Source: Anniella stebbinsi (Eukaryota; Chordata; Lepidosauria; Squamata; Anniellidae). Taken from it: 64,000 nucleotides of DNA. The stretch covers positions 64,736,109 to 64,800,108 of the forward strand of contig JARDYH010000003.1 of assembly GCA_029215795.1 (NCBI GenBank), written 5' to 3'. Both the position numbers and the translations under genes were made by a program. Position 1 is the stretch's first letter; the number at the start of each line of letters is the position of its first letter. The notes below the pieces were generated by a model, which worked only from the letters and a program-made list of their open reading frames with translations, ran no database searches and was not told where the DNA came from. Positions 11,342 to 21,779 of this stretch are shown here, piece by piece.

Positions 11342-12001
11342 GGAGCTCCATAACACCTACTTTTTTTTTCAGGTATGCACCCGCGATTTTGATCTCCATT
11401 TCTTTAGTGTGGCAAGTCATGGTCCCTTTCACAATTGTAGCTATACCAGGGTACTCTCTTTTCACTTGTTCACTCTTCCATTATTGCGCCTGCCCCATCC
11501 CACCCCTTCTCCTTCTCCTTCCCCCTCCACTTCATTGTCAGTTGACGGATGTTGGAGCCTCCCCTCCCCCTTTGCTCTGGCTTTGTTGTCTAGCATTTTA
11601 CCAATTCAACATTTAATTGGCTGGGTGCTGTTTCTGCAGGCAAGGAGGGTGGGGTTGGAGCAGCAAAAGCCCATTCAACCAGCTCAGTTCATTCGACACA
11701 GTGTGCTGGAGGAGGAGAACTGCCCCACCCTCCTCTTTCATCAGCAAGCACACGTTCAAAGCACATGCCCCCAACAAAAGAAAAAAAACATGAGGACAGC
11801 AACACACGGGGGTGGACGGGTGCTTTAATCCCGCATGGAGGAAATAAACTAGACTTTCCCCACTCCAAAATAAGATGGAAAGGGGAGGGGAAGAGGCAAA
11901 ATGAGTGCAGGACAGTGACGACATCATGTGAGTACTGCATTGCAAAACCACAAACTAGGCATGACGAGAGTGCGATAAAACACTGGTGTGATGGAGGCCA
12001 T
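11342..12001. mobile_element. MITE of the GGCTCCATCACACC family (about 660 bp, decayed)
   Basis: The left end (GAGCTCCATAACACC) and reverse-complement right end (GGCCTCCATCACACC) match the termini of 58906-59742. Shared interior motifs include the CATGCCCCCAACAAAA block (11765-11780), TCCAAAATAAGATGGAAA (11864-11881) and GACATCATGTGAGTAC (about 11921-11936). The left half differs from the long copy. Open frames here (11340-11828; 11613-11951 minus) are shadows of this repeat. Confidence 0.75.
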
Positions 12002-12349
12002 ATTTATATATACTGAAGTTTTTGAAAGTCCTATTGTAATGAATTGAACCCTAATGGAAGTCCCAGTGTAGCAGACTGCATTCCAAAGGCTTGCACAAGA
12101 ACCAGTGTGTGCAGCTCAGAGCACACTGAGTGGTTGTACCAGCAACTCTTGCATGTACACTTTGCTGATTCAGATTCAATCAGTCTGACTCCAGTTCAGG
12201 GTCAGATTGATCTGAAGTGGTCCAGAGTGGGTCTGAAGAGCTTCGGACCACTTCGGACTGATCCGGAGGATGGTGAACCGTTGCCATTGCCTGCCAAGCA
12301 ACTGGGACATACCAGACTCATTTAGATCTGAAGTGGGTCGGATCGGGGC

Positions 12350-12512
12350 CAATGGTTAGTGAGTGTGTTAAAACCGTGGTTATGTAGCCACCATGGTTAG
12401 GAATAGTTTACACAACATGCTTAGTCATGGTTCACATGATACGCTAAGCTATAATGTTTAGCTCACAATGCTTAACCACTGTGGCTTAGTGTGTCATCTG
12501 AACAGTGTCACT
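12350..12512. mobile_element. MITE of the TTCAGACAA family, left-truncated
   Basis: Runs of CATGGTTAG, GCTTAACCACTG and GTGTCATCTGAACAG match the elements at 21350-21568 and 22578-22776. The right end is recognisable; the left end is not. Confidence 0.65.
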
Positions 12513-12543
12513 GTTTCCAGAAAGACCAGTAAGATTGACCATT

Positions 12544-12671
12544 GCCAGATCTATACGAAACAGGATATAACATTTTGAAAGCGGTTTGAAAATGGTATAT
12601 GGAATGTGTCATGGCCCCAACAGTTGCCAAAAACATTATAAACTGTTTTAAAGCAGTGTAGATGCTGCCCT
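12544..12671. mobile_element. MITE, 'ATCTACAC' family
   Basis: Ends read GCCAGATCTATACG and GTGTAGATGCTGCCC. The interior GGCCCCAACAGTTGCC and AACTGTTTTAAAGCAGTG match 7940-8093 and 45374-45480. Confidence 0.7.
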
Positions 12672-12843
12672 GATATATAATGCACATTTCATTTAAGTTG
12701 ATTATAGCACTGAGTTACCTCAGCAGAAATATCTGGTATGATATGCCTGTTATGACTTAGTGGAATAATACAATGGCCCATCTATTCCAGTACAATATCC
12801 TGAGACTGTCAACAATAAACTGCAGAAATTTTGAGAAGCAGAT

Positions 12844-12846
12844 CTT

Positions 12847-12890
<44 letters not shown>

Positions 12891-12893
12891 CCC
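12844..12893. repeat. Compound (CT)n(CA)n microsatellite
   Basis: A CT run passes directly into a CA run and a short C tract. Confidence 0.96.
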
Positions 12894-12899
12894 CAATAG

Positions 12900-13490
12900 A
12901 ATGGTAAGTGACTACCTTTCAATGTGTCACATCAATGTAACCTCTACTACAGTCAGCTCATTTTTAGACTAATATTACACCCCTTAGTTCCAGAATAGCT
13001 TGGGATCTGCAGATGCAAATATTGTTGCCTGTTATGCTTGTCAGTAATGTCATAATAAGAATCATTAATTTAATAAAAAATGAACAGCTAATATCCCCAG
13101 CCCCATATTTTGTCTGCACAAGTATCAAAAGATCAGGTACTAACTCCAAACCATGAATCTGCAGGGAGTTCACTGTGACTTTTCAGGTGGTTAAAGTCAT
13201 TAACTCGTGACTTATTACAGCAGCTGAGGCATTCGGTAATCAGCCAGAATTGCACGGCCTGTCATGTCTTAATGCTTAATTAATTTTTGGCATGCACACA
13301 TTGAGAAAAAATCCCCCACCTCAAGCAAATTATAGGAAAAGGAAATGATGGTAATCTACTATACAATATATTTCTCCAAAACTATACTGAGACTAATTTT
13401 ATGTTTTATGAGTTATTATTGGTGCAGTTACCAGCTGGTTAGAGAAAATCATGAGGGGAAAAATATTATTTCTTCATTTCCAAATGGGCA
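12900..13490. other. Unique AT-rich DNA
   Basis: No recognised gene or repeat. Confidence 0.5.
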
Positions 13491-13492
13491 TT

Positions 13493-13496
<4 letters not shown>

Positions 13497-13548
<52 letters not shown>
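13497..13548. repeat. (AG)n microsatellite
   Basis: About 24 AG units with one AAAG interruption near the 3' end. It creates artefactual Arg-Glu open frames. Confidence 0.97.
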
Positions 13549-13559
13549 GCGCATTGCTG

Positions 13560-14145
13560 ATATCATTGCCCAAGAAATCCTGAGGTTGGCTTTATGTCTG
13601 CATGCTTCTCTGACAAAACTCCCGGTGGACTAAATGAGAGCAGCTGTGAGTTCACCCTCCCGCTTTTAGTTAAATAATGATTAGCCAGACGGTCAAGCCA
13701 TGGCATTTGAGTTTAGAATTCCAGAATTAATGTGACAGGAAGTCTTAACAGGAAGAAAGAATTTTCTTTTGATTCTTGGTTTAGACAGACCCCAAACTTT
13801 CTAAAAAATTCACAGAAAGATATCTCATTAGTTACCTCACTCCATCCTCTCCCTCCTTCTGCTATTAAGGAACGGGCAAGCATTAAAAAGGGGGAAGTGA
13901 GGACAGGAATGTGTAGAACCTTTCCCACTCTGTTGCTTATGAGGAATGGTTACACTGCTGCTTCATGGTAGGTGATATGGGTGCAGGGTCTGTGTATGAC
14001 CTGCTCTGGAGGGAAGCAAAATCAGGCACTTGCTGAGGTTCCATGACTGTCAAAGGACCCAATGCCCCAACAGTGCCACCCTCCTCTCTTTTGAATGGCA
14101 CACCCAAGAACACCAAAGGCCATGTGACAGAACTGTCTGCTTGTA
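13560..14145. other. Unique DNA, nothing recognised
   Basis: Several overlapping open frames (13713-13928 minus, 13732-13971 plus, 13937-14317 minus) show no protein family and no codon signal. Confidence 0.5.
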
Positions 14146-14149
14146 CAGC

Positions 14150-14222
14150 TGAGCTTTCCTCAACTTGGTACCCTCCAGATGTGCTGGGTTCCAATTCCCA
14201 TAATCCCACAGCCAGCCCAGCC
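14150..14222. repeat. MITE fragment, 'CTCCAGATG' family
   Basis: ACCCTCCAGATGTGCTGG and CCAATTCCCATAATCCC match the family seen at 21003-21128, 28425-28530, 33368-33512 and 48893-49030. Only the left half remains. Confidence 0.65.
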
Positions 14223-14321
14223 AATCTCTTCAAGGATAAGAGGACCCACTGAGGGAGATTTACTAAAGAACCTCCAAAAATCCTGGTGCCTGCATTGGGC
14301 ATCACTTTCTCTTCCAAAAGG

Positions 14322-14468
14322 GACTAATGTATTAATTTTTTATGTTTTTAATCAGTTTTATGTCTTTTATATTGTTTGTATTGATGTTGTTCCCCACCTC
14401 GATCTGGAGGGAGAGGCAGGTAAGAAATAAATAAATAAAATTATTATTATTATTATTATTATTATTAA
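14322..14468 (+). repeat. LINE or SINE 3' tail, GAGGCAGGTAAGAAATAAAT type, with (TTA)n
   Basis: TTAATCAGTTTTATG, TGTTGTTCCCCACCTCGATC and GGAGAGGCAGGTAAGAAATA followed by a (TTA)n run. Same tail at 17020-17175 (plus), 19752-19910 (minus) and 24788-24858 (minus). The parent family is not identified with certainty. Confidence 0.7.
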
Positions 14469-15109
14469 TCTAAAACTAAAGCACCTCATCTGCCTGTTCA
14501 TGTAACTTTAGTGAAAGTAATCAGATTAATGAAGTACTCACAGTTCAGTAAGGGGTGAGGGCATCTCACTCCATCATACAAACTCATTAGGTCTGCCCAC
14601 TGCCCCAGTAACTGTTCATAGAACACATAATCCCCAATCCAGCTCTAGATTGTGCATAACAGCTAGTGGCTCTGGATGGAAATGTACACTGCCATTGATA
14701 TAAAATGTAGGGCTGTGCACAGACACATACACCTCCACCTGCTTTGGAGGCCAATTCAGAAGCTCTGAATTGGCCCTGATATGCCTCAGGCTGATTTGGA
14801 CCCAATTGGACCAGCTTCAGGTCCAGATCTGAATTGGAATTTGGACATCTGAATTATCGGATGTACCTTTTCCCAGGCACCCACCAAGCAGCTGCCCCCG
14901 CTCATACCCCCCAGGACGTGCCCAACAAGCATGTAAGCTGTCCGCTGAGATGTACAAGCCCCCTGCTCCTTACCCTGATCTGGTGCATGCACCCGCAACT
15001 GACCCCCTCTTCAAGGGAGTTGTAATTTTCTTTTCTTTTTAAAATGGTGACTCATCTATTTCCGTAAAACAAATTCTGCACAAATGGTGGCCATAAGTCA
15101 GTCATTTAT

Positions 15110-16780
15110 GCAACATTACAGGTGTAAATGGGTCAGCAAGAGTTTCTGACTCCCAATTGCTTAATGTTAGCAGCAACAAAAATGATCTTTCCTCTCTCAA
15201 TTAGGATCAAAGTCTACTTTGTTAAATATGTAGCATGCTGTTGGGTCTTTCTTTCTTTACTCACAAGTAAGCATGTGAGATGCCAATCCAGATTAGGACC
15301 ACTTCCCCAGCTGCTGTTTTCCAAAATTCTCCCACCCTCGCGCTACCGTGATGAGGCTAAAAGAAAAATATATCCTCCCTTGGCACTCACAGGATGCATC
15401 AGATCATTGGTTTTGCCCCATGAGCTACCATTTTGTATCTGACTCAGCCCCCCAAGTCCCTATTGTGCACCTAGCTCTAGTAAACAAAAGAAAGTAGCTC
15501 CTGCAAACCCCACATATACCCATCCCTAGATCTTGCTTTTATCCTGCTATTTTCCCACTTCTACTGAGCTACCAGCGATTGTAAACTTCCCATTATTGCA
15601 GATTTGCAATCTATCCTCTCTCTGCGCAATTGTGCTTAGACAGCTGCCTACGTGTACCAAGTGACAGGATAAACCCTTTCAATAGTAGGGTTGCCTCCGT
15701 GGGTGTTTTCTAAAGACTTGGTAAGATATCCGATAGTACTGCAATAAAAAGATAGCACTATCATCACATTGAACGTGTTTAAGAATTGGTTCCCGTTCTA
15801 ACCCTGCCCCCAGATTCATTTCTGTGCACACTTGGCTTCTGTGATATTATCACGGCCATGTTCTTTTACTAATTTAGTACAACACATTTTGCTTTATGGC
15901 TGATCTTTGCACATTGTTAACAAATGCCAAATCAAGCCAAGAACTATCCTCTAAAACAGCTGTGGGAATGAGCTGTGTTCTGCACACCCCAGAACGAACA
16001 GCGGAGAAGACTGTTTAATGAGATCCAGCCCATCTACATTCTAAAAATGCACTATTTAAACCTCACAATCCCCAATAAATATATATAGGCCCCCATTTGA
16101 TGCATTGTCTCGTGTTTATGTTTCACAATGGAAAACATACATGTCACTTTCTGCTGGGGACTGAGTGACTAGTTATAGTATATTAATAGCTTTAATAAGT
16201 TTTAAAACAATCCCACATTTTACTTGCCGGGCCCTTTGTTCATTGTTAGCTTGCTAATAAAATACAGTCTTTCAGTTACACTTTTAAATCAATTTGTTTT
16301 TTCAAGATGTGAAAAGCCTTTAAGGCTTGCAGGAGAGTTACTCATGGAAATAAAATATGTATGGTCCTTTGTTCATAAAGAGTTCAACAGAAAACAGCAT
16401 ATTACCTAAGCAAAATTAAAGCCCAGATGGCCAGTGGTTATTATAAACAGATCTAAGGGCGCTCCACGGTGATTTTGAACGAATATTTTCGTTCTTTAGG
16501 CATCACGTGGCAAAAATAGGGTGTGTTTTTCTTTTCTTTTTTACAATTTACTTCCCGGGTAATGACTATACTTTTTAAGAGGAGAGATGAGAAACAATCT
16601 CCCTAACCCCCGGTAACTAAAAGTTCAAATTATACAAGTATTTTTGATGATCACGTGTGATTTAAAAAGAAGGGGGAGGGAAAGCTTACCAAATGTACAA
16701 AACAAAATTATTGTGGCCACCGTGAATGATAATGGAAAGTATGGCATGGATTGAGATCATCTAAACATCCTTTTGCAAAA
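15110..16780. other. Unique block with two CACGTG E-boxes; no gene
   Basis: No recognised repeat across about 1.65 kb. CACGTG occurs at 16504-16509 and 16653-16658, the second inside a near-palindrome. ORFs at 15128-15442 and 16224-16409 have no recognisable family. Confidence 0.5.
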
Positions 16781-16785
16781 TTGCT

Positions 16786-17010
16786 TCTGCTGGTTCCCCC
16801 TCCGTTTCCTATGCGAGTCTAGCATTTTGAATCACATGTGGTCAGTATTGCTGCCATACCTCAGCTTGGCCTGTTCCAAATTTACGTTTCAGACTTTGCC
16901 TGTTCAGGGATAAATCGAAAGAGAAATGAGCAACTGTGGACTCAGGGTGAGAGAACAGCACGACGGGGATGACGTCATGCGAATCCAGCAGTAAAAAATG
17001 GATCAAAGTG
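16786..17010. mobile_element. MITE fragment related to 33582-33902
   Basis: GGTTCCCCCTCCGTTTCC, GCGAGTCTAGCATTTTGAAT, GGGATGACGTCATGCGAA and the AAAGTGGCGGCAGGTGTG end match 33620-33880. Both termini are missing. It carries a perfect CRE octamer TGACGTCA at 16970-16977. Confidence 0.75.
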
Positions 17011-17019
17011 GCGGCAGGT

Positions 17020-17127
17020 GTGTATTTTAATGATGTATTGGTTTTATGTGCTTTTAATCAGTTTTGTATTTTGTGTTTAATGTTGTTCCCCGCCTCGATC
17101 TAGACAGAGAGGCGGGTAAGAAATAAA

Positions 17128-17175
<48 letters not shown>
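17020..17175 (+). repeat. LINE or SINE 3' tail with (ATT)n
   Basis: TTAATCAGTTTTG, TGTTGTTCCCCGCCTCGATC, AGAGGCGGGTAAGAAATAAA, then about 15 ATT units (17129-17175). Directly follows the MITE fragment at 16786-17010. Confidence 0.72.
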
Positions 17176-17176
<1 letters not shown>

Positions 17177-17179
17177 ATA

Positions 17180-17860
17180 CCAAAGACATGGATATAATCC
17201 TCTTGAAAACTTTCTGAATCAGAACCGGGTGACTTTATAGCACCCACATAGAGATTAGCAACCATCAAGTCGTACTATGCTGCCTTCTTTGCCATACCTC
17301 CAACAATCCACCCACTGAATAAGGACAATCCATCTTTGTGATATCTGTCATATCATAATAGGCAGTACTTATTGCCCAGCTAAATCTGATCAGTATTTCT
17401 GGTCACTTCCACTAAACTCTTGCTCTCTTCGTTGTGTATTGCACTTTGTGACTAGATTCTGCTTTTCTCCACCAACAAAGATTCTGCCCTGGTGAGGATC
17501 CATCCTGAACTAGACCAGGCCTGCTGTTCTCCTCTTGCCCTCAACAGCATCCTAGCCCCACTTTGGCTCAAGATTTCTGCTCCACAGAAGCACCAAACAC
17601 TTATTTTCCATTATTCTGCAATGTTTGAAAATAATATGGCAGAGCAATGATACAACAACAACAACAACAACATCTTATGATGAACTCTGCTCTTCATATA
17701 TCAAAATGTATTGAAATAAAGTACTTCTTTAGAAAGTGGATTATTTGGTCCCTCCTAGAAAAGTTTTGATGCTCATTAGCTAACTATGCTAACCTACCAC
17801 ATATTAAAATTCATTGATGTAAGAGGATCAGATAAGAAAATGTTGAAAGCATATTAAAAC
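17180..17860. other. Unique DNA with a short (CAA)n at 17653-17671
   Basis: No gene or other repeat recognised. Confidence 0.5.
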
Positions 17861-17869
17861 CACATTTAA

Positions 17870-18216
17870 AGTTTTGTCAGACAAGATGGGGGCAAATCAT
17901 GTTTCCTTACCAGTGCTCCCTCCCCCCCACCCCCCGTTTCTATTACTTTACACGGGAAAGAAAGAGGACCATGTGGCCCAATTAGGGGGTGTTTTTATCC
18001 TGCTGCTTCTCCTGCACACAGCAGGAAGTAGTGGAATATATAGTGGAATATTTTACTACAGCCAGAAAAGTTGGAATCTCCTGGTCATTTTTTGCGATGG
18101 GAAAATGAGCAGAAGGGGCGGGAGATGTGCGGGAGGCAGACGGCATCATCAAAAGGACCTGCAAAAAACCATGAGTTACCAGTAATGAGTGTGCGATGAA
18201 ATGCTTGTCTGATGTC
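17870..18216. mobile_element. MITE of the ATCAGACAAG family
   Basis: Inner termini are inverted: GTCAGACAAG at left, CTTGTCTGAT at right. The interior shares AAATCATGTTTCCTTACC, GGCCCAATTAGGGGGTGTTTTTATC, CTGCACACAGCAGGA and GATGGGAAAATGAGCAGAAGG with 32262-32592 and 55311-55673. Confidence 0.75.
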
Positions 18217-18224
18217 GCCTAGAG

Positions 18225-18970
18225 TCATCTGTACCTGCCTGATATCAAAATAGTCTTGTTAATATTCTGACATTGGGTAGCAACCTGGTGAGCTCTAAAC
18301 CAGTGTGTCGGCTTCTTTGCATGCTAATGAGACTTTTTGAAAGCCTAGCCAAAGCCAAAGCAAGATTCTAGACTTGATGGAAAACTTGGGGTTCTAGACT
18401 TGACAAGGTAATTCCAGAGAGAGATCACATTTTTTGGGCTGTCTCCATGGTTCATTGCTTCCAAGCAGCAATTAGCACGCTCTTCGTAGCACAATTCAGG
18501 AACACAACTCTCTTAAGAAAATTCTCAGAAACATCTCAAGCTTCTGTTTTTTTTCCTTTGGAGCATTGTAAGCTGAGTAGTAATATTGGTTAAATTAGAT
18601 TGTCTTAGCATTTCATCTATTATTAATCCAAGTTCTTAAAATCAATTAGTGGTCAAATAGAGCTAAATACATATTTCGAAAGTGGATTGTCAAAACCTGA
18701 CCAACTGGCAGGCAAGTCCCATGACACTCCCAAGCCTTGGTGAAACAAGAAACTGGGCAACTTTGGCCCTTTTCCGACCAACTCTCAGAAGCTTCGTAAC
18801 CCACATTGCCAGCATCACAAGTAAACATTTTCATTATAAGCTCTGCAGTCGATCCCTCTAACCTATGTTTTCATGACATCTTTAGCCTATTGTGAGACAA
18901 AAAAGATTTGCATGAAACACAAGAGGAATCTGGAGGTCCTTACAGTAAGAAAAAAAAAGATATAAAAAAA
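18225..18970. other. Unique DNA
   Basis: Nothing recognised. Confidence 0.5.
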
Positions 18971-18978
18971 GACTTCAT

Positions 18979-19484
18979 AAAAACATAAGAAAAGCCATGC
19001 TGGATCAGACTAAGGGTCCATCTAGTCCAGCACTCTGTTCACACAGAGGCTGATCAGCTGTCAGCAGGAGACCCACAAGCAGGACACAAATGCAACAGCA
19101 CCCTCTTTACCATGCTCTGCAGCAACTGATGTACATAGGCTTACTGCCTCTGATACTGGCACATAGCCATCAGGACTAGTGACCACTGATAGCCTTGTCC
19201 TTCAGGAATTTATCTAACCCTCTTTTAAAGTCATCCAATTTGGTGGCCATCACTACATCTTGTGATAGTGATTTCCATAGTTCAACTATGCTCTGTATGA
19301 AGAAGTCGTTTCTTTTATCTGTCTTGAATCTCCCACCAATCAGCTTCATGGGATGACCCTGGGTTCTACTATTTTTAGAAGAGAAAAAGTGTCTCCCTAT
19401 CCATTCTCCATACAATACATAATTTTGTATGCCTCTGTCATGTCTCCCCTTGCCCTCCTTTTTCCAAGCAAAACAATCCCAACT
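18979..19484 (-). pseudogene. CR1 LINE, 3' end (reverse transcriptase C-terminus and 3' UTR), first part
   Basis: Minus-strand translation gives the CR1 C-terminus: PMKLIGGRFKTDKR (about 19308-19352), then VELWKSLSQDVVMATKLD and DFKRGLDKFL, ending at a stop at 19176-19178. The 3' UTR follows toward 18979 (GACTAAGGGTCCATCTAG and ATGCTGGATCAGAC on the plus strand). Heavily 5'-truncated. It is interrupted by a hAT-like element and resumes at 20154. The open frame 19176-19724 (minus) is chimeric: its N-terminal half comes from the inserted element. Confidence 0.9.
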
Positions 19485-19492
19485 GTTGTTAC

Positions 19493-19751
19493 TAGGGATG
19501 CCGCGAGCACCCAACATGGGGGTGGAGTCCAACACACTCCCCCTCTGATTGGGTTCCCCAGGTGCCACTCGCCAAGCCATGGGGCACTCGTGGATGCATT
19601 TGCCAAGTGCCGTGTGGTTCGGAAGCGCCTCACAGCTGCCTGCTCCTTGATGCAAGCTGACATTTTTTGCGCAAATTGGTGGCTCTATAATTTTTGCATT
19701 TTTAATGTTGCACAAATTCCACATAAGGGCCCTCTATGCCTCTAATGTTTC

Positions 19752-19785
<34 letters not shown>

Positions 19786-20145
19786 TATTTATTTATTTAT
19801 TACCCGCCTCTCCCTCTGGATCGAGGCAGGGAACAACATTAAATACAAAACAGCATAAAATACATAAAACTGATTAAAAACATAAAACTAATGAATTATT
19901 AAAAACATAGAAAACTAATGCATTATTAAAAGGCATTTTAATGGCCCTGTATGGCCGCCATTTTGCTCAACGTTAAAGATATGAAAATTATGAAGCTTCC
20001 ATCTTGCATAAAAATGGTGGCTTGCATCGAGGAGTGGGAGGCTGCAGGGTGCTCTCAGACCACTTACCAAGCCCTGCAGCGAGTGGCAGCAACAACTCCA
20101 CGAGTGCCTGCCATGTGCGTACATGGGTGAGTTCTTCTATCTCTA
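19493..20145. mobile_element. hAT-like non-autonomous element inserted in CR1 (653 bp)
   Basis: The flanks GTTGTTAC (19485-19492) and GTTGTAAC (20146-20153) form an 8-bp duplication with one mismatch, and CR1 sequence is continuous when it is removed. Ends TAGGGATGCCGCGAGCACC and (reverse complement) TAGAGATAGAAGAACTCACC are imperfect inverted repeats. The interior holds a nested minus-strand LINE or SINE tail (19752-19910). No transposase. Confidence 0.78.
19752..19910 (-). repeat. LINE or SINE 3' tail with (ATA)n, nested in the hAT-like element
   Basis: (AAT)n then ATTTATTTATTACCCGCC, CTCCCTCTGGATCGAGGCAG and GGGAACAACATTAAAT, the reverse complement of the tail at 14322-14468. It is the third layer in this nest: CR1, then hAT-like element, then this tail. 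Confidence 0.72.
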
Positions 20146-20153
20146 GTTGTAAC

Positions 20154-20262
20154 CTTCCCTTATAGGAGAGATAGTCCAGCCACGTGCTTATTTTAGTTAC
20201 CCCTTTTCTGAATTTTTTTCCAGATGCCTCTGCATCTGCGGGACCAAGGGTTTTTTTTAGAA
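20154..20262 (-). pseudogene. CR1 LINE, second part of the copy at 18979-19484
   Basis: CTTCCCTTATAGGAGAG..AGTCCAGCC..GCTTATTTTAGTTACC..TTTTCTGAATTTTTTTCC corresponds to 30645-30715 of the uninterrupted CR1 copy, so the two parts belong to one element. Confidence 0.8.
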
Positions 20263-20304
20263 ACATTTTGTTTTGTTTTGTTTTCTAAAGTGATCCACCA
20301 ATAT

Positions 20305-20623
20305 TAGGGTGACCAGATAAAATCCAGGTCAGGGCTCATGTAACTTTAACAGTTGTAGAGAAAAGGGAATTTCAGCCAGTGTCATTTGTATGCAATTAGT
20401 TCCTGGTGAAATTCCCTCTTCATCACAACAGTTAAAGTTGCAGGCACTATACTAGAGTGACCATATAGAAAAGAAGGCAGGGCCCCTGCAACTTTAACAG
20501 TTGTGATGAAGAGGGAATTTCACCACGAACTAATTGCATACAAATGACACTGGCTGAAATTCCCTTTTCTCTACAAATGTTAAAGTTACATGAGCCCTGA
20601 CCTGGATTTCATCTGGTCACCCT
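20305..20623. mobile_element. Palindromic hAT-like MITE, copy 1
   Basis: The 8-bp direct repeat ACCAATAT lies at 20297-20304 and 20624-20631. The element is one long inverted repeat: the first half (AGGGTGACC..AACTTTAACAGTTGTAGAG..AATTCCCTCTTCATCAC) reappears reversed in the second. The middle has a head-to-head joint near 20450-20465 where a second AGTGACCATATA-like internal terminus is embedded. Further copies: 29321-29640, 34039-34358, 47068-47303. Confidence 0.9.
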
Positions 20624-20639
20624 ACCAATATCCTGAGAA

Positions 20640-21000
20640 TAAACCTGTTTTGATCAAGCTCATTACGTTAAATTGCATTAATCAAACAGAGGCCAGATAC
20701 TTCTTTCATTTTCTTTGATGGAACTCCTACTTCATGCTAACAATTTCAATGGTAACACCTCTTTGCAAGATTGTTGGCATTTCTAATTAAAAGTTAATAG
20801 GTTGCATTTCAGCTGGCTGAAGACCTCTTGTAAAAGCTCAGTGTGGCTTACAAGTTGAACCTACACAATCAGAAGGATGCACCACTGAGTTCAATGGAGC
20901 TAACTCCCAGATAACTATGCACAGGATTGTAAAATTAATTGTGATATTTGATTAGTGGTTTGTTTGATTTGTTTGTTTGTGTTTTATGAGTGTTAGCTCA
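20640..21000. other. Unique DNA with a small MITE remnant
   Basis: 20880-20930 (GAGTTCAATGGAGCTAACTC..TATGCACAGGATTG) is a fragment of a very common short palindromic repeat also seen at 32672-32765, 52935-52990 and 56855-56927. The rest is unrecognised. Confidence 0.5.
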
Positions 21001-21002
21001 TC

Positions 21003-21128
21003 CTTCCCCAATGTGGTACCCTCCAGATATGTTGAACTATAAATCCCATCAGTCCCAGCCTACATGGCCAATGGTCAGGGATTCTGGGAGTTGTAGCCCA
21101 AAACAGCTGGAAGACACCAGGTTACGGA
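21003..21128. mobile_element. MITE, 'CTCCAGATG' foldback family
   Basis: Left: CCTTCCCCAATGTGGTACC, CTCCAGATATGTTG, AAATCCCATCAGTCCC. Right: GGGATTCTGGGAGTTGTAG, CAAAACAGCTGGAAGACACC. The halves are roughly reverse complementary. Five family members occur in the window. Confidence 0.75.
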
Positions 21129-21349
21129 AGACTATTAGCCTCTTTGAGTGTAAATGCTAAAAAACACTATGTATATGTGTATATCCCCTTTGGGCAAGAC
21201 TATGAATTCTCTTTTGGGGTGTGTGGCTATGGGGTTTGTCAAGATGAGCTCTTGCACTACAAAATTTCCACTGTATCTCTGCCCTGGTCACCTAACCAGA
21301 GTCAAAAAGTCTAGGGTTGAGGCCCAAATCCTGACATGAGGTCATAGTG

Positions 21350-21568
21350 ATCCTGTTCAGACAATATGATAAGCCATGGTGGTTAAGCATTTTGAGCTAA
21401 ACATTATGGCTTAGTGTGTCATGTGAAACATGACTTAATGACTTGTGTGAACCATTCCTAACTATGGTGGCTACATAACCATGGTTTAAACATGCTCACT
21501 AACCATTTGCTTCAAAGGGGTTAATGGCCTAACCATGGCTTAGCGTGTTGTCTGAACATGCCTGATAA
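21350..21568. mobile_element. MITE of the TTCAGACAA family
   Basis: Left end CCTGTTCAGACAATATGATAAG and reverse-complement right end GCATGTTCAGACAACACGCTAAG. The interior is made of repeated CATGGTGG, GGTTAAGC and GAGCTAAACATTATGG motifs and their complements. Copies at 12350-12512 and 22578-22776; longer relatives with different interiors at 61004-61503 and 62385-62925. Confidence 0.82.
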
Positions 21569-21604
21569 GTCCTCAACCTCAGTTCAGGGCAAACTTGTAA
21601 CAAT

Positions 21605-21775
21605 GAAAAGTCTCACTGGGTGACTTTGGGCCAGTCACTGACTCTCTGCCTAACCTACCTCACAGGGTTGTTGTGAGGATAAAATGGAGATCAGGAGAAT
21701 CATGTAAACCACCTTTGGTTCCTTGCAGGAGGAAAAAAGGCATGATATAAATGAAATAAATAAATAAATAAAATG
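21605..21775 (+). repeat. tRNA-derived SINE, body and tail
   Basis: GGGTGACTTTGGGCCAGTCA, CCTAACCTACCTCACAGGG and GTTGTGAGGATAAAATGGAG with a (TAAA)n tail match the SINE at 8926-9126. The tRNA-like head with the A and B boxes is missing. Confidence 0.85.
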
Positions 21776-21779
21776 AATT

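Noticed and set aside
11340..11951. Overlapping open frames of 83-162 codons on both strands
   Set aside because: They lie inside a MITE that has colinear copies at 49497 and 58906, where the frames are not kept.
12090..12350. Possible degraded GC-rich hAT relative (CGGACCACTTCGGACTGATCC)
   Set aside because: Some GGATCGG-like motifs, but no termini or target duplication.
14705..14900. Possible hAT left end TAGGGCTGTGCAC at 14707
   Set aside because: The terminus resembles that of the GC-rich elements, but no matching right end or 8-bp duplication was found.
19176..19724. 182-codon minus-strand frame as a single gene
   Set aside because: Chimeric: the first half comes from an inserted hAT-like element, only the second half is the CR1 C-terminus.
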